This document shows, piece after piece, positions 21,507 through 33,776 of a stretch of 64,000 nt of DNA (position 1 is its first letter; each line of letters begins with the position of its first letter). The stretch is taken from contig CAAAJI010000003.1 of NCBI GenBank assembly GCA_900642245.1, forward strand, positions 551,672-615,671. Direction: 5' to 3'. The position numbers and the translations under genes are program-made. Origin of the DNA: Fragilaria radians (lineage: Eukaryota > Bacillariophyta > Fragilariophyceae > Fragilariales > Fragilariaceae). The notes beneath the pieces are model-generated. The model was not told the DNA's origin, did no database searches, and saw only the letters and a program-made list of their open reading frames with translations.

Positions 21507-23594
21507 TTATGAATTACCAGCTAAACTTCTAGCCCAATTTAGAGTGTCAAGGATAGATTGCACAGAAAATGGATTAGCTTCTCTGACTGTAGTACCCTTC
21601 CAGAATCTTGCTACTACATCACCTGGCGTGAGTTGTCCATTGATTCTAGTCTCTATGATCGAGTGTTCCGATATCTTCCCATCCTGATTTACTCTGTATT
21701 CAGAAATTAACTGCAGCTTTATTGGAATACTGGCATCATCGATTCCCATGGGTAGAGGCCTTAGTCGTAGGTTAATCTTCCAATCTACACGAATACATCC
21801 ATCAGGACGGAATATCAACGTTGGTTCGTCTTTCCCGGGCAATGTGTCTATCCTAACTTGACCACTTCGAATGGCCCCACGAAGAGATAACATTGCCACA
21901 CGGAATGCAGCTTGGTATGAAACATCCCCGCGCAAGAGTGTTTCACCGAAATAACCTCGTAGTTCTACGTTCGCAGATAGGAAAGTTGCTGCGGGGACGG
22001 TTGCCGTAGGCATTGAGGTCCAATCCTCGAGTAGAGTGCACAAAATGTCATAAAAGGCAGACGCCGATGCCTCACTGCGACGAGGTGGAATCAAAAGTAG
22101 ACTATCGCTCCCTCCCTTAACAGGACCACCAGAAGATGATACTTGTTCGATCCAATCTAATACAACATCTGCGCCTCGGGCGTTGCGTCCTGTCTGAACA
22201 GCTTGATAGAATTGACGGAACCATAAAGGATCTTCAACCCGAATCCCCCGCACAACAAGTTCCAATGGTTCAACTTGAATGATACATCCCGTTTCCGAGA
22301 GAGTGTATCGATCTCTCCCTTCTACTCGAACGGGACTGTTCGTGACGTATTCCACAACGACTGTTAGGTTCTTAAAGCAGGTTTCTATGCCCATGACATT
22401 CCAGTTTCCAATTCCGCTCTGACGAATGGATGCCAATACTCGAAAAAATTCTGAGATGGATTCACCTCGTTGATCTAAGGTGGATCCATCCATTCCAAGC
22501 ATTTTACAATCGGGAGAAAAAAGCGATTGGATATCTTCCTTGGAAGAACCTTGGGACAAAATTGGAAGACTGCGCTTGATAAAGTTTGTAATTACGCGTT
22601 GAGAATTTATTTGCTTCGCAAAAGCATACGACCCCGGTACTGGCTCTGGCCAATCTAATTCATCAATTGGAATATAGGATGTCGTATTTTTTAAGCTATT
22701 ATCAGCAACAGTAGAAGATGTGGCACCAAACGTTTCCCATGACGTTGGTGATGTCGTTGCATAAAGTTGTGGGAGCTCAACGTGTGAGTAGTTATTGTGA
22801 TGCTGCTGTTGTATTTGCTGTTGAACAATCTCATCTCTCAACTCATTCAAGATTGGAAAGGAGCTTGCCACCATGGACAGTAATGGCTGTTGAACTGATC
22901 GAAAGGCCCGTCGAAGTGTAGCCAAGGTTTCCCCGACTGCATTGATTGTTTGTCCATCGATTTTGATTTCCTGCAATTGATGTTGAGATACCAACCCATC
23001 ACGATTCAATACGATGAGAGAAATTCCCGAAACAGTGGATGATCCAACGACTCCAACGTATATCGTTGCTTTCCAACGGACTAGAATTCTTTCAAACGTA
23101 GAAACATCAAGAAGTAAGATGCTGGATATGAGGGGTTGTACCTCATCCGTTGATGATTCATCCTGACTAGATACTCCAGCCGGGAAAGAACGAGAGAAAA
23201 GTTTATTGGCTTCTCGTGCTGCTAAGGATGCCGCGACTAGAGTTGTCGATAAGTTTACAAGTTCTTCAGTACCCGAGGCCAACTCCTCTTGGTTTGGTCC
23301 AAGTAAGGAGAATGATTCAGCATAAACTTCGCCGACAGATTCCTTATCTAATGCCTGGACAAGAAGTAGGGGTATTTGAGATCTTAATTTGCTGATGGTT
23401 TCGTCTATTCGACACAGTCGTTCAACTTGGTCCAGCGTTGGGTTGAATTTGTTTGATTCGGCAAGAAGTGTGCTCCAGTATTTTCGTGAGAATGAATCAG
23501 AATAGAGTCCTACTAAATTGCTGGGGCTCGTAAATGATTCAGAGGGAGAAAGTAGGCAAAGTAGCAGCAGACATATGCAATAAATCATGGCCAT
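21507..23594 (-). CDS. Plastid-type protein with NTF2-like domains
   Basis: The single-exon product has 695 residues. Its leader is strongly hydrophobic (about 3-16) and ends SPSESFTSPSN, with Phe21 where diatom plastid proteins usually have the aromatic residue after signal cleavage. The middle carries two segments resembling NTF2-like/DUF2358 alpha-beta barrels. One lies around 330-470 (LFSPDCKMLGMDG through GRDRYTLSETGCIIQVEPLEL). The other lies around 510-690 (CIRVDWKINLRLRPL then LISEYRVNQDGKISEHSI). The N-terminal 300 residues are helical and unassigned. Such barrels often bind small hydrophobic ligands or serve as scaffolds, but the ligand and function here are unknown. Fold assignment is inference from pattern; plastid import is moderately supported. 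Confidence 0.7.
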   Translation of the reverse strand: MAMIYCICLLLLCLLSPSESFTSPSNLVGLYSDSFSRKYWSTLLAESNKFNPTLDQVERLCRIDETISKLRSQIPLLLVQALDKESVGEVYAESFSLLGPNQEELASGTEELVNLSTTLVAASLAAREANKLFSRSFPAGVSSQDESSTDEVQPLISSILLLDVSTFERILVRWKATIYVGVVGSSTVSGISLIVLNRDGLVSQHQLQEIKIDGQTINAVGETLATLRRAFRSVQQPLLSMVASSFPILNELRDEIVQQQIQQQHHNNYSHVELPQLYATTSPTSWETFGATSSTVADNSLKNTTSYIPIDELDWPEPVPGSYAFAKQINSQRVITNFIKRSLPILSQGSSKEDIQSLFSPDCKMLGMDGSTLDQRGESISEFFRVLASIRQSGIGNWNVMGIETCFKNLTVVVEYVTNSPVRVEGRDRYTLSETGCIIQVEPLELVVRGIRVEDPLWFRQFYQAVQTGRNARGADVVLDWIEQVSSSGGPVKGGSDSLLLIPPRRSEASASAFYDILCTLLEDWTSMPTATVPAATFLSANVELRGYFGETLLRGDVSYQAAFRVAMLSLRGAIRSGQVRIDTLPGKDEPTLIFRPDGCIRVDWKINLRLRPLPMGIDDASIPIKLQLISEYRVNQDGKISEHSIIETRINGQLTPGDVVARFWKGTTVREANPFSVQSILDTLNWARSLAGNS

Positions 23595-24584
23595 GTATCC
23601 TGCAATGATGTCGCAATAATTAAGTTGTGAGATAATACTACTGGTAGTAACTTAGTCGTCCACATCTCTCTAAGTGTTACTTATGTGTCAGATCAAGATC
23701 AACAATTATTATCGTCCTAAGGAACATTGAATTATCTTGTTATAAACAAGATCCATTGTTGTCCAAAAAAGCCAGCTAAAAGATGCTACAACTTTACATC
23801 GTGAAACAATACATTCGATTATATTCACAACAAACTATTTGATGTGTAGAAGTGTTTGTATGCCAGAAAAATAGAGCAAGGCAGAAAACGTGGCTCAAAG
23901 TCTATTAAGTCGTGTTATTCTAGTTGTATGGCATATGCGCCAAAGAATTTGACAACTGAAAAGCAAAGAGTATGAACCAAAGGGGCAAGCCAATGGTGAA
24001 GTTACCAGAGAAATTGGAAAAGGCTGTTTGCGAAACGTTGTCCCTAGGTCATTGTATACTAGGAAGTACCTTTACTAGAAAACTGTATCAAATCCCCTAA
24101 AGTTGCATCTCTTTCTTTCTAAGTTTTGTTCCGCATACATTAAGGGAATAATGCAATTAGGAATTTCAATAAACAAACTCAAGCTAGACTCAACTAAATT
24201 AAGTCATTGTACAGAAAAGGTCAAAAGCCAAGTTTCACCTGGTCACAGTTACTACTTCATCTGGAAAATATTGTAAGTCATCGATGGTTTGTCAATCATT
24301 AACCAGATGTTAATCTTAGAAAATAAGTTGTTATTGAATATATCAAGATTTCAATTGTTTGATTCTGTGAGTGGTATTTCTCCAATCATTCAAAATTTCG
24401 AGTTCCAAGCTGGCTAAATTTTTTGAGTAATCGCATCAAATTTTTCAATACGAGATTGAATCGTAAACTAACTACGTAGTCATTCATACAGTAAACCTGT
24501 TGTTTTCTACGTAGAGAGTAACTGTGCCTTTCCCTTGTTTGCGTTGTATCAACATACATCGTACAAATAATTGTTTGTTGGATC
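23595..24584. other. Intergenic, divergent promoter space
   Basis: About 1 kb lies between the NTF2-like gene (minus) and the first LRR gene (plus). A short near-palindrome (cttgttataaacaag) sits at about 23739. No gene, RNA or mobile element was recognised. Confidence 0.5.
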
Positions 24585-26966
24585 ATGGACAACATTCCCA
24601 CCCCGTCCGATAAGACTGAGATACCTTCAAATCTGGATAATGTTGTTGAAGGTTCGGATGTCGTCACTTCTTTTGCCTCCGAAGCGCAGAATCTGCAACC
24701 TTCTCGTCCTCCAACTCAAAGTCGAGCGTTTGATCCGAATCAGACCTCGAGAATGAATTATTTGGAATCGGATGCGTGGATCAAAAGTCAAGCGAAAGGA
24801 AATGGAGGATTCTCCTCCTATGCACCTGGATCTGAGGCTCTAACTGATACTATGATTAAAAATCGAGCAAGGGGTGGGGTTGCAGATCCATCGTCGACTC
24901 CTGGAGCCCATCCGTCTCTTTTTGTTGCGATGAAGCAGGACGCCATTGCGTCCAATATACCATCGAAGTTGTCGTCGAATTCATTAGGCCAAAATTTATC
25001 ATCAGAGAAGAGCTCAAGATCCCAAGATGGCAGTCAAGATTTACAGATGAAATCGCATGGCTCTAATACCGACGATGATTATGCGGCTTCTCATGTAGTG
25101 AACATTCCTCCAGAAGGGTACCCCGATGAGAAATTTCACGATGTGAACACCTCTCAAAATCTTCTCCATGATCCTATCTCTGAGCTATCCAAGGATTCCT
25201 TCTTGGCAGAAAACGAACCTAAGTTTCACAATTCTATCGAGGAAGGATTTGCCAATCGACCAGGTGAAGGTAATCGTAATCTACCTTTGGAAAGCTCGGA
25301 ACAACCTTCATCTGGAAATAGAAACGAATCTCAAGAACTTAACGACTTAAATGGAATTGAAGCCTTTGTTGCCGAGGAACAAGTTGTGGATGCCTTAGGA
25401 GTCTCTATTTTACCAACCGAGGAGGAAGTTGTCGAAGTTGAGAACAAACTTCTCCGTCGGTATTTAATCTGTGGAATCATCGTGATGATAATTCTTTCTA
25501 TTGTAATCATTGTACCAGTTGTACTCAAGTTTGGATCCAAGTCTCCTTCTCAACCAACTGTCTCTCCCACGACGTATCCATCATTCAGTCCTAGTTCAAG
25601 CCCCACTTCAAATCGCTTTGCTGAAGTTCTCAATTACGTTCAAGCCTACTCGACAGCTGATACCTTAAACAATAAATCCTCTCCCCAGTTCCTTGCCGCC
25701 GACTGGGTTGCCAATGAAGATCCTATCCAAGCCCCACTTGGAAGTCTTAGTTTGACTCAACGGTACCTTTTGGCTGTTTTTTACTTTTCAACTGGTGGCG
25801 ATAATTGGGAAGACTGCGGTCGCTCCAAGGCTTGTTACGTTGGATTTCCCTGGTTGACTGGAGATGAGATAGAATGCAGGTGGCATGGCGTTAGATGCAC
25901 TGACGACGGTCGTGTTAACAAGATTCTGATTGGAAATCAAGTGCCTTTGGGAAATAATTTGGTTGGAACACTGCCGATCGAATTAGTCCATCTTAGTAAT
26001 CTTTCATCTCTTGTACTTATTGAAGGTAAAATAAAGGGCACTATTCCTAGTGAGTATGGGAAGCTTTCAGAGTTGAGCACCTTTTTCGTTCAAGATAACT
26101 ATTTGACGGGAACAATTCCTGATGAATTTCTAAGAGGCGCTACTTCAATGGACATGTTCGCTGTTGGGAATAACCTTTTGTCTGGTACAATTCCAACTAG
26201 CCTGGTCTCCATGACGGTATTGCGGGATTTGCAGCTTTCAGGAAATTTATTTAATGGAACCATACCCTTTGCACTGGGTCGACTAAGGACAACTTTGGGT
26301 AAGTGTTCGTTTCTGTTCTCACAACTTATGCATGCGTAGCCATTTACCTAATCCTTTGCCAGCAAATCTTGAACTGTCAGAGAACAAGCTTCAGGGAAGT
26401 ATTCCGGATGTAATTTATAATTTGAAAAATTTGACTCAATTGAGCCTTGATCAAAATTTACTCACTGGAACTATATCACCTTTAATTGGAAAAATGTCAA
26501 AACTTGAGATTGTCGAGCTTTACGAAAATAAGTTGACCGGGGAACTTCCAGATTCTTTATTTTCTTTGGAGGCATTGAAGAAAATTCGAGTGGGAGGAAA
26601 CAAGCTAAGTGGAACCATATCCTCGAAAATGGTATTTCTAAACGATACGCTTACGGAATTCATGGCAGAAAACACTCTTCTTACTGGACCATTTCCAAAT
26701 GCTTTAGTCTTATCTCTGCCTTACTTGAGTGAGTCTAGTCATGTGTAGTCGGCTTTCATTATATGCAACATGCCGTTCGATGTCAAGAAGAATCTATCTA
26801 ACCTCTCTTTCTTTCCTTTTTGGAATGTCAAGGCATCCTGATCCTTCAGGGTACTAATCTCACAGGTAGTGTTAGCGAAGAATTTTGTGCAAGGGAGAAT
26901 TTGAATTTGACCGTTCCAACCACTGTGATCTGTAATACGACTGACTGCTGTGACTTTCAGGGTTAG
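24585..26966 (+). CDS. LRR transmembrane protein A, 3 exons
   Basis: Exons are 24585-26298, 26363-26728 and 26833-26966, both introns phase 1. The joined protein has 737 residues. The order is a long polar, probably cytosolic N-terminus (1-255), then a conserved juxtamembrane block (about 257-292: GIEAFVAEEQVVDALGVSIL then a Glu-rich run). One membrane helix (293-315) and a Ser/Pro/Thr stalk follow. Next is a cap with paired cysteines (DCGRSKACY, ECRWHGVRC) like a plant LRR N-terminal cap. Plant-type repeats with L..N.L.G.IP spacing run from about 445, and the end is Cys-containing (CNTTDCCDF). No kinase domain is present. Diatoms carry large families of such proteins, thought to sit at the surface as receptors or adhesion proteins. 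Gene B downstream is a paralog with the same exon pattern. Confidence 0.88.
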
Positions 26967-28427
26967 CTACGCATGTTGATTGTTTAAGAGGAATTGCAGT
27001 GCCATAGGCAAACTGAGTTGGTAATTGTTTGGATATTTAATACATGATTTGCGGTTTTCTTCCGATAATTGTAATCATCTTACTTTCGTAGCAAGAAACA
27101 ATTTGTGTCTTAGGGTTCATTCATTAAGAATTGTGTACATTACAGCAATTTTCTTACTCAAATTTGCCGTTGTAACATGGAAGTAGAGAAGCTGACATCA
27201 TTACTTTGTTAAGCTTCCATTCATTTCATTGTCATCACTTGGGAGTAACATGTCGAAGTTTCCTCTTTCGCTTGGAGTTACTGAGAGCTCAGGTATCGAG
27301 AGTTTTCACTTTATACATCGAGTTACAATCATGCAATAACCAAACATCATACTTTCGCGACAGTATCTTTCGGTCTTTGTTGTGTAATCAAATAGATCGA
27401 TCTCATAGTTACAGTTTTTGTCAGAGTATTGAAAACTATCACAGCCAAAAAGCAACAAAGGAATCTAAGGCCTCTCGTTTAGATTGTCGATCTGATAAAA
27501 AAAGATGATTTGGAACTATGCCTATGCTTTACATTCACATGTACTATTCTGACAAATGCGCCAAAGCCCAGACTGACTTCAATAATGTAGAACAGATTCA
27601 AGCATTATTACTTATTTGTGAAGTGACTTTGCTTTGTGTAGAGATATGTGATTTTGTGGGAATGCAGGTGCGTAGGATTACACATTTTGAATCATTAGAT
27701 TATAAATTGTGCTTGTTATTATTTGTCAATGAATTCTTCATTCATACATCGGTCAATGTACTTGTGGAATATTCCAGCAAATTATCATAATTCTTGAAGC
27801 TGTGAAATCATATATTGAGCAAAAATATTTTGATTATTAATTAGGAATTAAGAAAAGTGTTTGAAACATCTTTGAATGAAAGAAACGCACCACCTGTTCC
27901 ATTCAGAAGATTTTCAAAAGCGGGAACGTAATCAGCTTTGTCAACGGTCTCTCAAACATTGCTGACGAGAGTGGTCCATACTTATCATCTTTAAGTTCCA
28001 AAAGTAGCAAATAATGATTGTTTGCATCTAACCAGTAGATGATTTGAAGTTATATATATAGTAAGTTCTTTTGAATCGTTGTCGATCAACATCATCTGGG
28101 TTAGGACGGAAACTGCTCAGGATTTATTCCCTCAACCCTTCAACAAAGGAATAGTGTATGCTAACTTTTTGTATAACGCACTCTCTAGTCGACTAGGAAA
28201 CTAGAAAAGAAAAATAGTAGAGAATTATTTTTGCGACAACCCTCGGTACATGTGTCTTACGTTAATCACTCCGAGAAGGATAAATGAATAAAATTTTCGT
28301 CATGTACGTTATTATGGTGTTGGTGAGATTTTACGAATAGAATTAGACAGTATCTATTCTTTTACCTCCAACTGGTCATAACTCTGTAATCAACCCTCCC
28401 TTGTTATTTCCTTTCCACTGACGCTCG
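26967..28427. other. Spacer between tandem LRR genes
   Basis: About 1.5 kb lies between LRR genes A and B. It must hold the promoter of gene B. A 100-codon frame (27206-27508) and a 90-codon frame (27518-27790) are present, but they show no domain, signal or conservation between the duplicates, so they are not called. Confidence 0.5.
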
Positions 28428-30828
28428 ATGAATAGTGATGATGATGACACCCGATCTGGGCCGACTTCTGAAAAACGAAAGAAGAGTCGTAGTAGTAGTA
28501 CCAGACGTGGAAGCCGCAGCAAAACGCATCATTCTTCATCAACATCCAATCGGGGGGTCTCATCTAGTGTCGCCTCAAGACGATCGTCCCATTCGTCCGA
28601 TGATGCATTTGGAAGTTCTGTGGAATCTGACTCGATGGGTAAACATCGTTCAAAAACTAGAGGCTCCAAAAGAAATGCATCTGTACTGCCTGGAAGTGAA
28701 TTATCTTCTTCGCCATCTTCATCGTACGGCTTGGGAGAAAGAGCTTCAAACCAGTCGTACTTATCGTCCACAGAGACATCATCGCCGTTGAAATACGAAA
28801 AGGAGAATGATGGCAGGAGATCAAGTCATTCTCGGACTCGTCGTCCATCTGCAAATGAAAATCCTCTTCCGTCCCTTGCTCGAAAGATGTCTACTGCTCC
28901 TCCTACGATGGGTACTGAAACACCACTAGCTAAGTCTAGTTGGAATCAAACCTCTGGGTCAATAGCATCTCAGTTTGATCCTCTTTCTCAGCTGGATTCG
29001 GATCAATCGAAGGAGCCATTTTCGGACGAATACTATCCCAAATCCGAACAAAAGCACAAGGAGGCAGTGATAGATAATGGCTTTGGTGAAGCAAACGTCT
29101 ATCATCAACGCGCTACTCCCTCTTCCAATGCAGAGAGTAATTCAGAACGACAGTCTTTGACTTCGAATTCAAACCATATTTCGGAACAAGGTGGTCATAG
29201 CGGTATAGAAGCATTTGTAGCCGATGAACAAGTAGTAGATGCCCTTGGAGTTGCAATTCTTCCAAGTGAACAAGAAATAGTGGAGGTTGAAAGCAAAAGG
29301 CTCCGTCGGTACATGATTCTTGGGATCCTTACGCTGATCCTCATCACTTTGGCGATCCTGATTCCTTTACTACTCAAATTTGGATCACCCACTCCTGCCC
29401 AGCTTACCACACCGCCTTCGTCGTCCCCGTCTACTACTCCCAGCGCTGCTCCAACTTCGACACGCTTTGCGGAAGTTCTCAGCTACGTCCTTGCCTACTC
29501 TACAGAAGAATCCCTGCAAGATCCAACTTCACCGCAATACAGAGCAGCTGATTGGGTAGCAAACGAAGATCAAATTCAAGCAGAGCTGAATGACCCGACT
29601 TTTGCACAACGCTACCTACTAGCCGTTTTCTATTTTTCGACAGGTGGTGACGACTGGGAGGAGTGCAGTCGATACAAATCCTGTTACAGTGACTTTCAGT
29701 GGTTAACCGGAACGCAATCCGAATGCTTTTGGCATGGTATAAGATGCAGCACTGATGACAGGGTGACAAAAATAATTTTGGGGAATCAAGCACCTTTGGG
29801 GAATAATATGACAGGGACATTGCCTATTGAAGTATCAGCATTAAGTGAACTAAGCTCACTTGTACTGATTCAGGGGCAGATTGGAGGCACTATCCCCACG
29901 GAATACGGGAAACTGACTAAGATAGCAGCATTTTTTGTACAAGATAATTTTCTGACGGGAGTAATCCCTGAAGAGCTTATTCAAGGAGCTCCAAATATTG
30001 AAATGTTGGCAGTGGGAAATAATCGTTTGTCTGGAACTATCCCAACAACCTTAGGGGCAAAACCTTTGCTACGAGATTTACAACTCTTTGGAAATTCCTT
30101 CCAGGGCATCATCCCGACAGAATTAGGTAACTTGATGACGTCGATGGGTAAGTTCATCTCTAATTTTGATGCGATGCAATAATACAATTACCCTCAATAC
30201 TTGCTTAACTAGTAAATTTGGAGCTACATGGAAACCAGCTCACAGGTAAAATTCCGGAAGCAATTTACAAATTAACGCTTCTCCTACAATTAAGTCTAAA
30301 TGGCAATGCACTAGATGGAACCATCTCAGAAATGATCGGACAACTCCAAAGACTCGAAATATTAGAATTAAACAACAATCAGTTGACAGGAAATCTCCCA
30401 GACACTTTATTCACCTTGCCGCAAATTGAGATTTTACGAGTTGCAAGCAACAAACTGAGTGGAACCCTATCATCTAAACTGGCGTTGTTAAATACTTCAC
30501 TAACAGAATTCAGTGCCAACAACAACTCTTGGACAGGTCCGTTTCCGAATACTGCCTTAGAATCCATGTCAAATTTAGGTATAGTAATATTTGGTCTTTT
30601 CCATTGGTTCAGTTGCCTACTAGTAACTCACAAATCATTCCAACAAATTTCTCCTCTCAATCCCTATCATTCTACTAAGCTTCGATTGTTCTTCATGAAA
30701 CAAAACTCACTGGAACCGTCAGCGCTGCAATCTGTGAGATGCACAAATCAGCAGTTTTGGTGAACTTGACAGTTCCAAGTACTGTAGATTGTTCCATTCA
30801 ACAAGATTGTTGTACCTTGCAATTATGA
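28428..30828 (+). CDS. LRR transmembrane protein B, 3 exons
   Basis: Exons are 28428-30147, 30213-30578 and 30680-30828, again both phase 1, giving 744 residues. Exon 2 is exactly 366 nt, as in gene A. The architecture repeats gene A: a polar N-terminus, here very rich in Ser and Arg (RRGSRSKTHHSS), then juxtamembrane block GIEAFVADEQVVDALGVAIL (about 259-278). A membrane helix (about 296-317), a Pro/Thr/Ser stalk, a paired-Cys cap (ECSRYKSCY, ECFWHGIRC) and L..N.L.G.IP repeats follow. The C-terminal tail ends near CSIQQDCCTLQL. The N-terminal tails of A and B are not alignable, while the block next to the membrane and the whole outside part are close. The last exon has a weaker donor upstream (GTATAG), but the reading frame and family ending support it. 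Confidence 0.87.
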
Positions 30829-31960
30829 ATGCCCCGAGGGAATATATTGAGAAGTATGGTTATGAGAGATTTATTATATCGCCGTAACAGTGATTCTTTT
30901 TTCCAAGGTATCTTAGTAATGGTTGACTTTTCCCTTTTGACAATCCATATCTAGGAAATTTACCTCTATCTTTGGCACTTCTTGTTTCTCTTCCATTTTC
31001 TTGAACTTAAAACAGCCAGTAATGATAATCTTTCCATTAATACTGTTCGCTAGAATCGCATTCCACTCTTTTGGAAACAGAATTGATAATGTTTAGTGTG
31101 CAAGACTACTTTGGGCACCTGGAATATATGGGACCTTCCCCCCCCCCCCTTAACTATAAGGTGCTCACCGCATTTTCCATCATCTGTTCACTATTACACG
31201 GAAAAGAGAATTTGAGTACTTCTATATTGCTTTTCCAGTAAGTCTTGTCCTAACTTTACCTCAAGAATCAAGAATGCTATGCAAATTAACGTAATTTTTT
31301 CTGAACCTGATTGCCATTGCAAGAGGGAGCAACAAAATATAATATATTCCTTCACTACTGCCCGATTTAGAGCCAACAATGGGGGCAAGATGATTGACCT
31401 CCATTCCAAGATATCTACAATCTCAATCTTTTCCCTCAAAATGGGAGTGCAATAAAACGAGAACTCAATCATATGTTAACAAATAAATCCTGCAAAATAC
31501 TGTATTAAGTCAAAAGCTATCAAGACATTGGCGGTCATTGAAATTAAGTTACGGGAATCACTAACTGCACCTTAGATCAATTAGTCTCAAAAACGAATGT
31601 TCAAAAGTAGTGAGAATTAATTTGACGTACTATCTTCAATTTTAAGTAAAGTTCTAAACGAAGAACATTTATGAAAATCTCAAGTTTATTACTCTGAAAG
31701 CTCACTTGTGATTTATATCCTTATTGCTTAACATATAAACACTGCCTTTCATCTAAGTTAGAACATGCATCCAATTCACTGCCAAAACAAGATTTATTCA
31801 AGCACTTTGCAAAAAGAGCTCAATAGGTGGTAGGGAAGGAAATGGAATACGAGCTAACAATTTCCAAAACACAACCGAATCTACAAACAAAATAAATAGT
31901 TTGAAGGAAAATATCCGCAAAACAAAGAATTGTTTTTTCACCGAGAATTATTCAACACAT
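30829..31960. other. Intergenic with C-run
   Basis: About 1.1 kb without a supported gene. A 12-base run of C lies at 31138-31149. A 92-codon minus-strand frame (31194-31472) has no family features and is not called. Confidence 0.5.
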
Positions 31961-33679
31961 ATGCCTCGTTTATTCATTACGATTTCAGTGTTATGTACAT
32001 TGTTACTTGTATCAAGCTCACATCGAATTGCAGTGATTGGAGGTGGTATTAGTGGCACGTTTGTATCTAAATATTTGTTGGAATACGATAAGAATTGTTC
32101 CATCGAAGAGTTCGTGATTTTCGATCCTTATGTTACGACTACTAACGCCCAGGAAAGATCCCTGTTGTCGAAAAATCTATCAAATAGGGATGAACAAGGA
32201 AGTCGTGCTACATCGACTAGCATCGAAAAGGGGACACTCGTTGAAATGGGTGCCCCATCCTCATTTCATAAAGGGAATCATTTCGTTATGGAAATGATCC
32301 AATCGGACTCAAACTTGAATATCGAAGAAAGATGGACACTAAGCACTGGCCTTGGAATCTACGACGGGAATGGTGACTGGAAATTTCTTGTCACCAGTGG
32401 TTCTCAATGGTGGACATGGACAATACTAATATGGAAGTACAATTATGACCTTATTCTGCTACTTCGAGCCTCTAGGCGACTTGAATACGCATACGAATTG
32501 TTGAGTCATATTTTAAACAGCCAACATGAAACAACTTTCTTCGAAAATGCTTCGGATATGTGGATATCACTTCGATTAGGGAAAGCAGTGTATTCTACCT
32601 TTCCTGAATTTCTAGACTCCTGGGGTATATGTAAGTCCATCGATGATCTTTCGTGGTGGCGTAGAATGTTACCGTATCAGGGGTGCATACGTGACGAGCT
32701 CTTGACAGCCATTGTATTGAAATATCACAATCAAGACCTAAGTCAAGTGAATGCACTGGTTGGAATAGATTCCTTCGTAGCATTCCAAAAACAGGAGTAT
32801 ATTGTGGTGGGGGGAAATGACAACATTATTCCATCTGCATTTAATCAGGCAAGACTAGCATCTCTTCGACGTCAAAATTGCAATGCAAAAAGTGTCTTTC
32901 GTCACATGCCCCATCAAATATCGACTGTCGTTGCCACAATGGATGACATGATATTGTTTTCCAAGGATCAAAATCTTGGATCTTTTCATATTGTTATCCT
33001 AGCTGCCCCACTGAATGTCTTGGGCATTGAATTTTTCGTACAAAGTGAAAAAGATGAATCTGTGTTGCAACCTATGCCATTCGATGTCATTGATATGGAA
33101 AACCATAAACCAGAAGACGGTGAACGCCCCATGATACTGCAGTCTTTACCAGATTTTGTGACAAGACCTTACACACAGGTTGTGACTACATTGGTCTCAG
33201 ATGCTCTGCTCAACATTTCGCACTTCAACATCAGCAAGAGTATACCTTGTCAGATCTTAATGACGCAGCGTGGAAAGATTTCAGAACATGGAATAGTTTC
33301 CATATCTAAAATTTCGACGGAAAATGGTGTTTATCAATTGCTCTCAAATGAGGAGCTTACTATGCAACAGCTACGGCAAATATTCGGACACAAAGTCATC
33401 AAACAAACGGAAAAAGTATGGGGCGGAAAAAATGCTGGCATTTCACCTGATTATCAAGGATGTGGATGGACAACAGGGTACTTAATTTACGATGCAGGCT
33501 TGGGAATTAAGGGTCACACCAAGGGATCGGCATTATACTATACAAATTCTATAGAAACTAGTCTTTCTGGAATGGAAATGAACGCTGTGGGTGCTAAATC
33601 GGTTGCAAAGCTTGTTGCGAAACGATTGGAACTAGTAAAACCGCATAATGGAAATAGAAAATCTCATGAAGAGCTATAA
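31961..33679 (+). CDS. Prenylcysteine oxidase (farnesylcysteine lyase) family
   Basis: From the ATG at 31961 the protein has 572 residues. The frame is open further upstream, but without an ATG. A signal peptide (about 4-17) is followed at once by the FAD-binding motif IAVIGGGISGTFVSKYLL. Other family marks are LVEMGAPSSFHKGNHFV, equivalent to the 'ELGASV' region of PCYOX1. The C-terminal segment has WGGKNAGISPDYQGCGWTTG and, later, ETSLSGMEMNAVGAKSVAKL. These FAD thioether oxidases cleave farnesyl- or geranylgeranyl-cysteine, released when prenylated proteins are degraded, into cysteine, an aldehyde and hydrogen peroxide. In animals they sit in lysosomes, in plants in membranes. The signal peptide fits entry to the secretory or vacuolar route. 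Length is close to animal homologs (about 505) plus insertions. Confidence 0.88.
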   Translation: MPRLFITISVLCTLLLVSSSHRIAVIGGGISGTFVSKYLLEYDKNCSIEEFVIFDPYVTTTNAQERSLLSKNLSNRDEQGSRATSTSIEKGTLVEMGAPSSFHKGNHFVMEMIQSDSNLNIEERWTLSTGLGIYDGNGDWKFLVTSGSQWWTWTILIWKYNYDLILLLRASRRLEYAYELLSHILNSQHETTFFENASDMWISLRLGKAVYSTFPEFLDSWGICKSIDDLSWWRRMLPYQGCIRDELLTAIVLKYHNQDLSQVNALVGIDSFVAFQKQEYIVVGGNDNIIPSAFNQARLASLRRQNCNAKSVFRHMPHQISTVVATMDDMILFSKDQNLGSFHIVILAAPLNVLGIEFFVQSEKDESVLQPMPFDVIDMENHKPEDGERPMILQSLPDFVTRPYTQVVTTLVSDALLNISHFNISKSIPCQILMTQRGKISEHGIVSISKISTENGVYQLLSNEELTMQQLRQIFGHKVIKQTEKVWGGKNAGISPDYQGCGWTTGYLIYDAGLGIKGHTKGSALYYTNSIETSLSGMEMNAVGAKSVAKLVAKRLELVKPHNGNRKSHEEL

Positions 33680-33776
33680 AGTTACAAGTATGACTGAAGC
33701 CTCATTTGAACAGTCACTGATAGTTTTTAACAGGGGCAAGGACGTATCATTAATTAGCTGAATAGAATGGTTGCTG

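Noticed and set aside
27206..27790. Two frames of 100 and 90 codons between the LRR genes
   Set aside because: No signal, domain or counterpart near the paralog; composition is that of AT-rich spacer.
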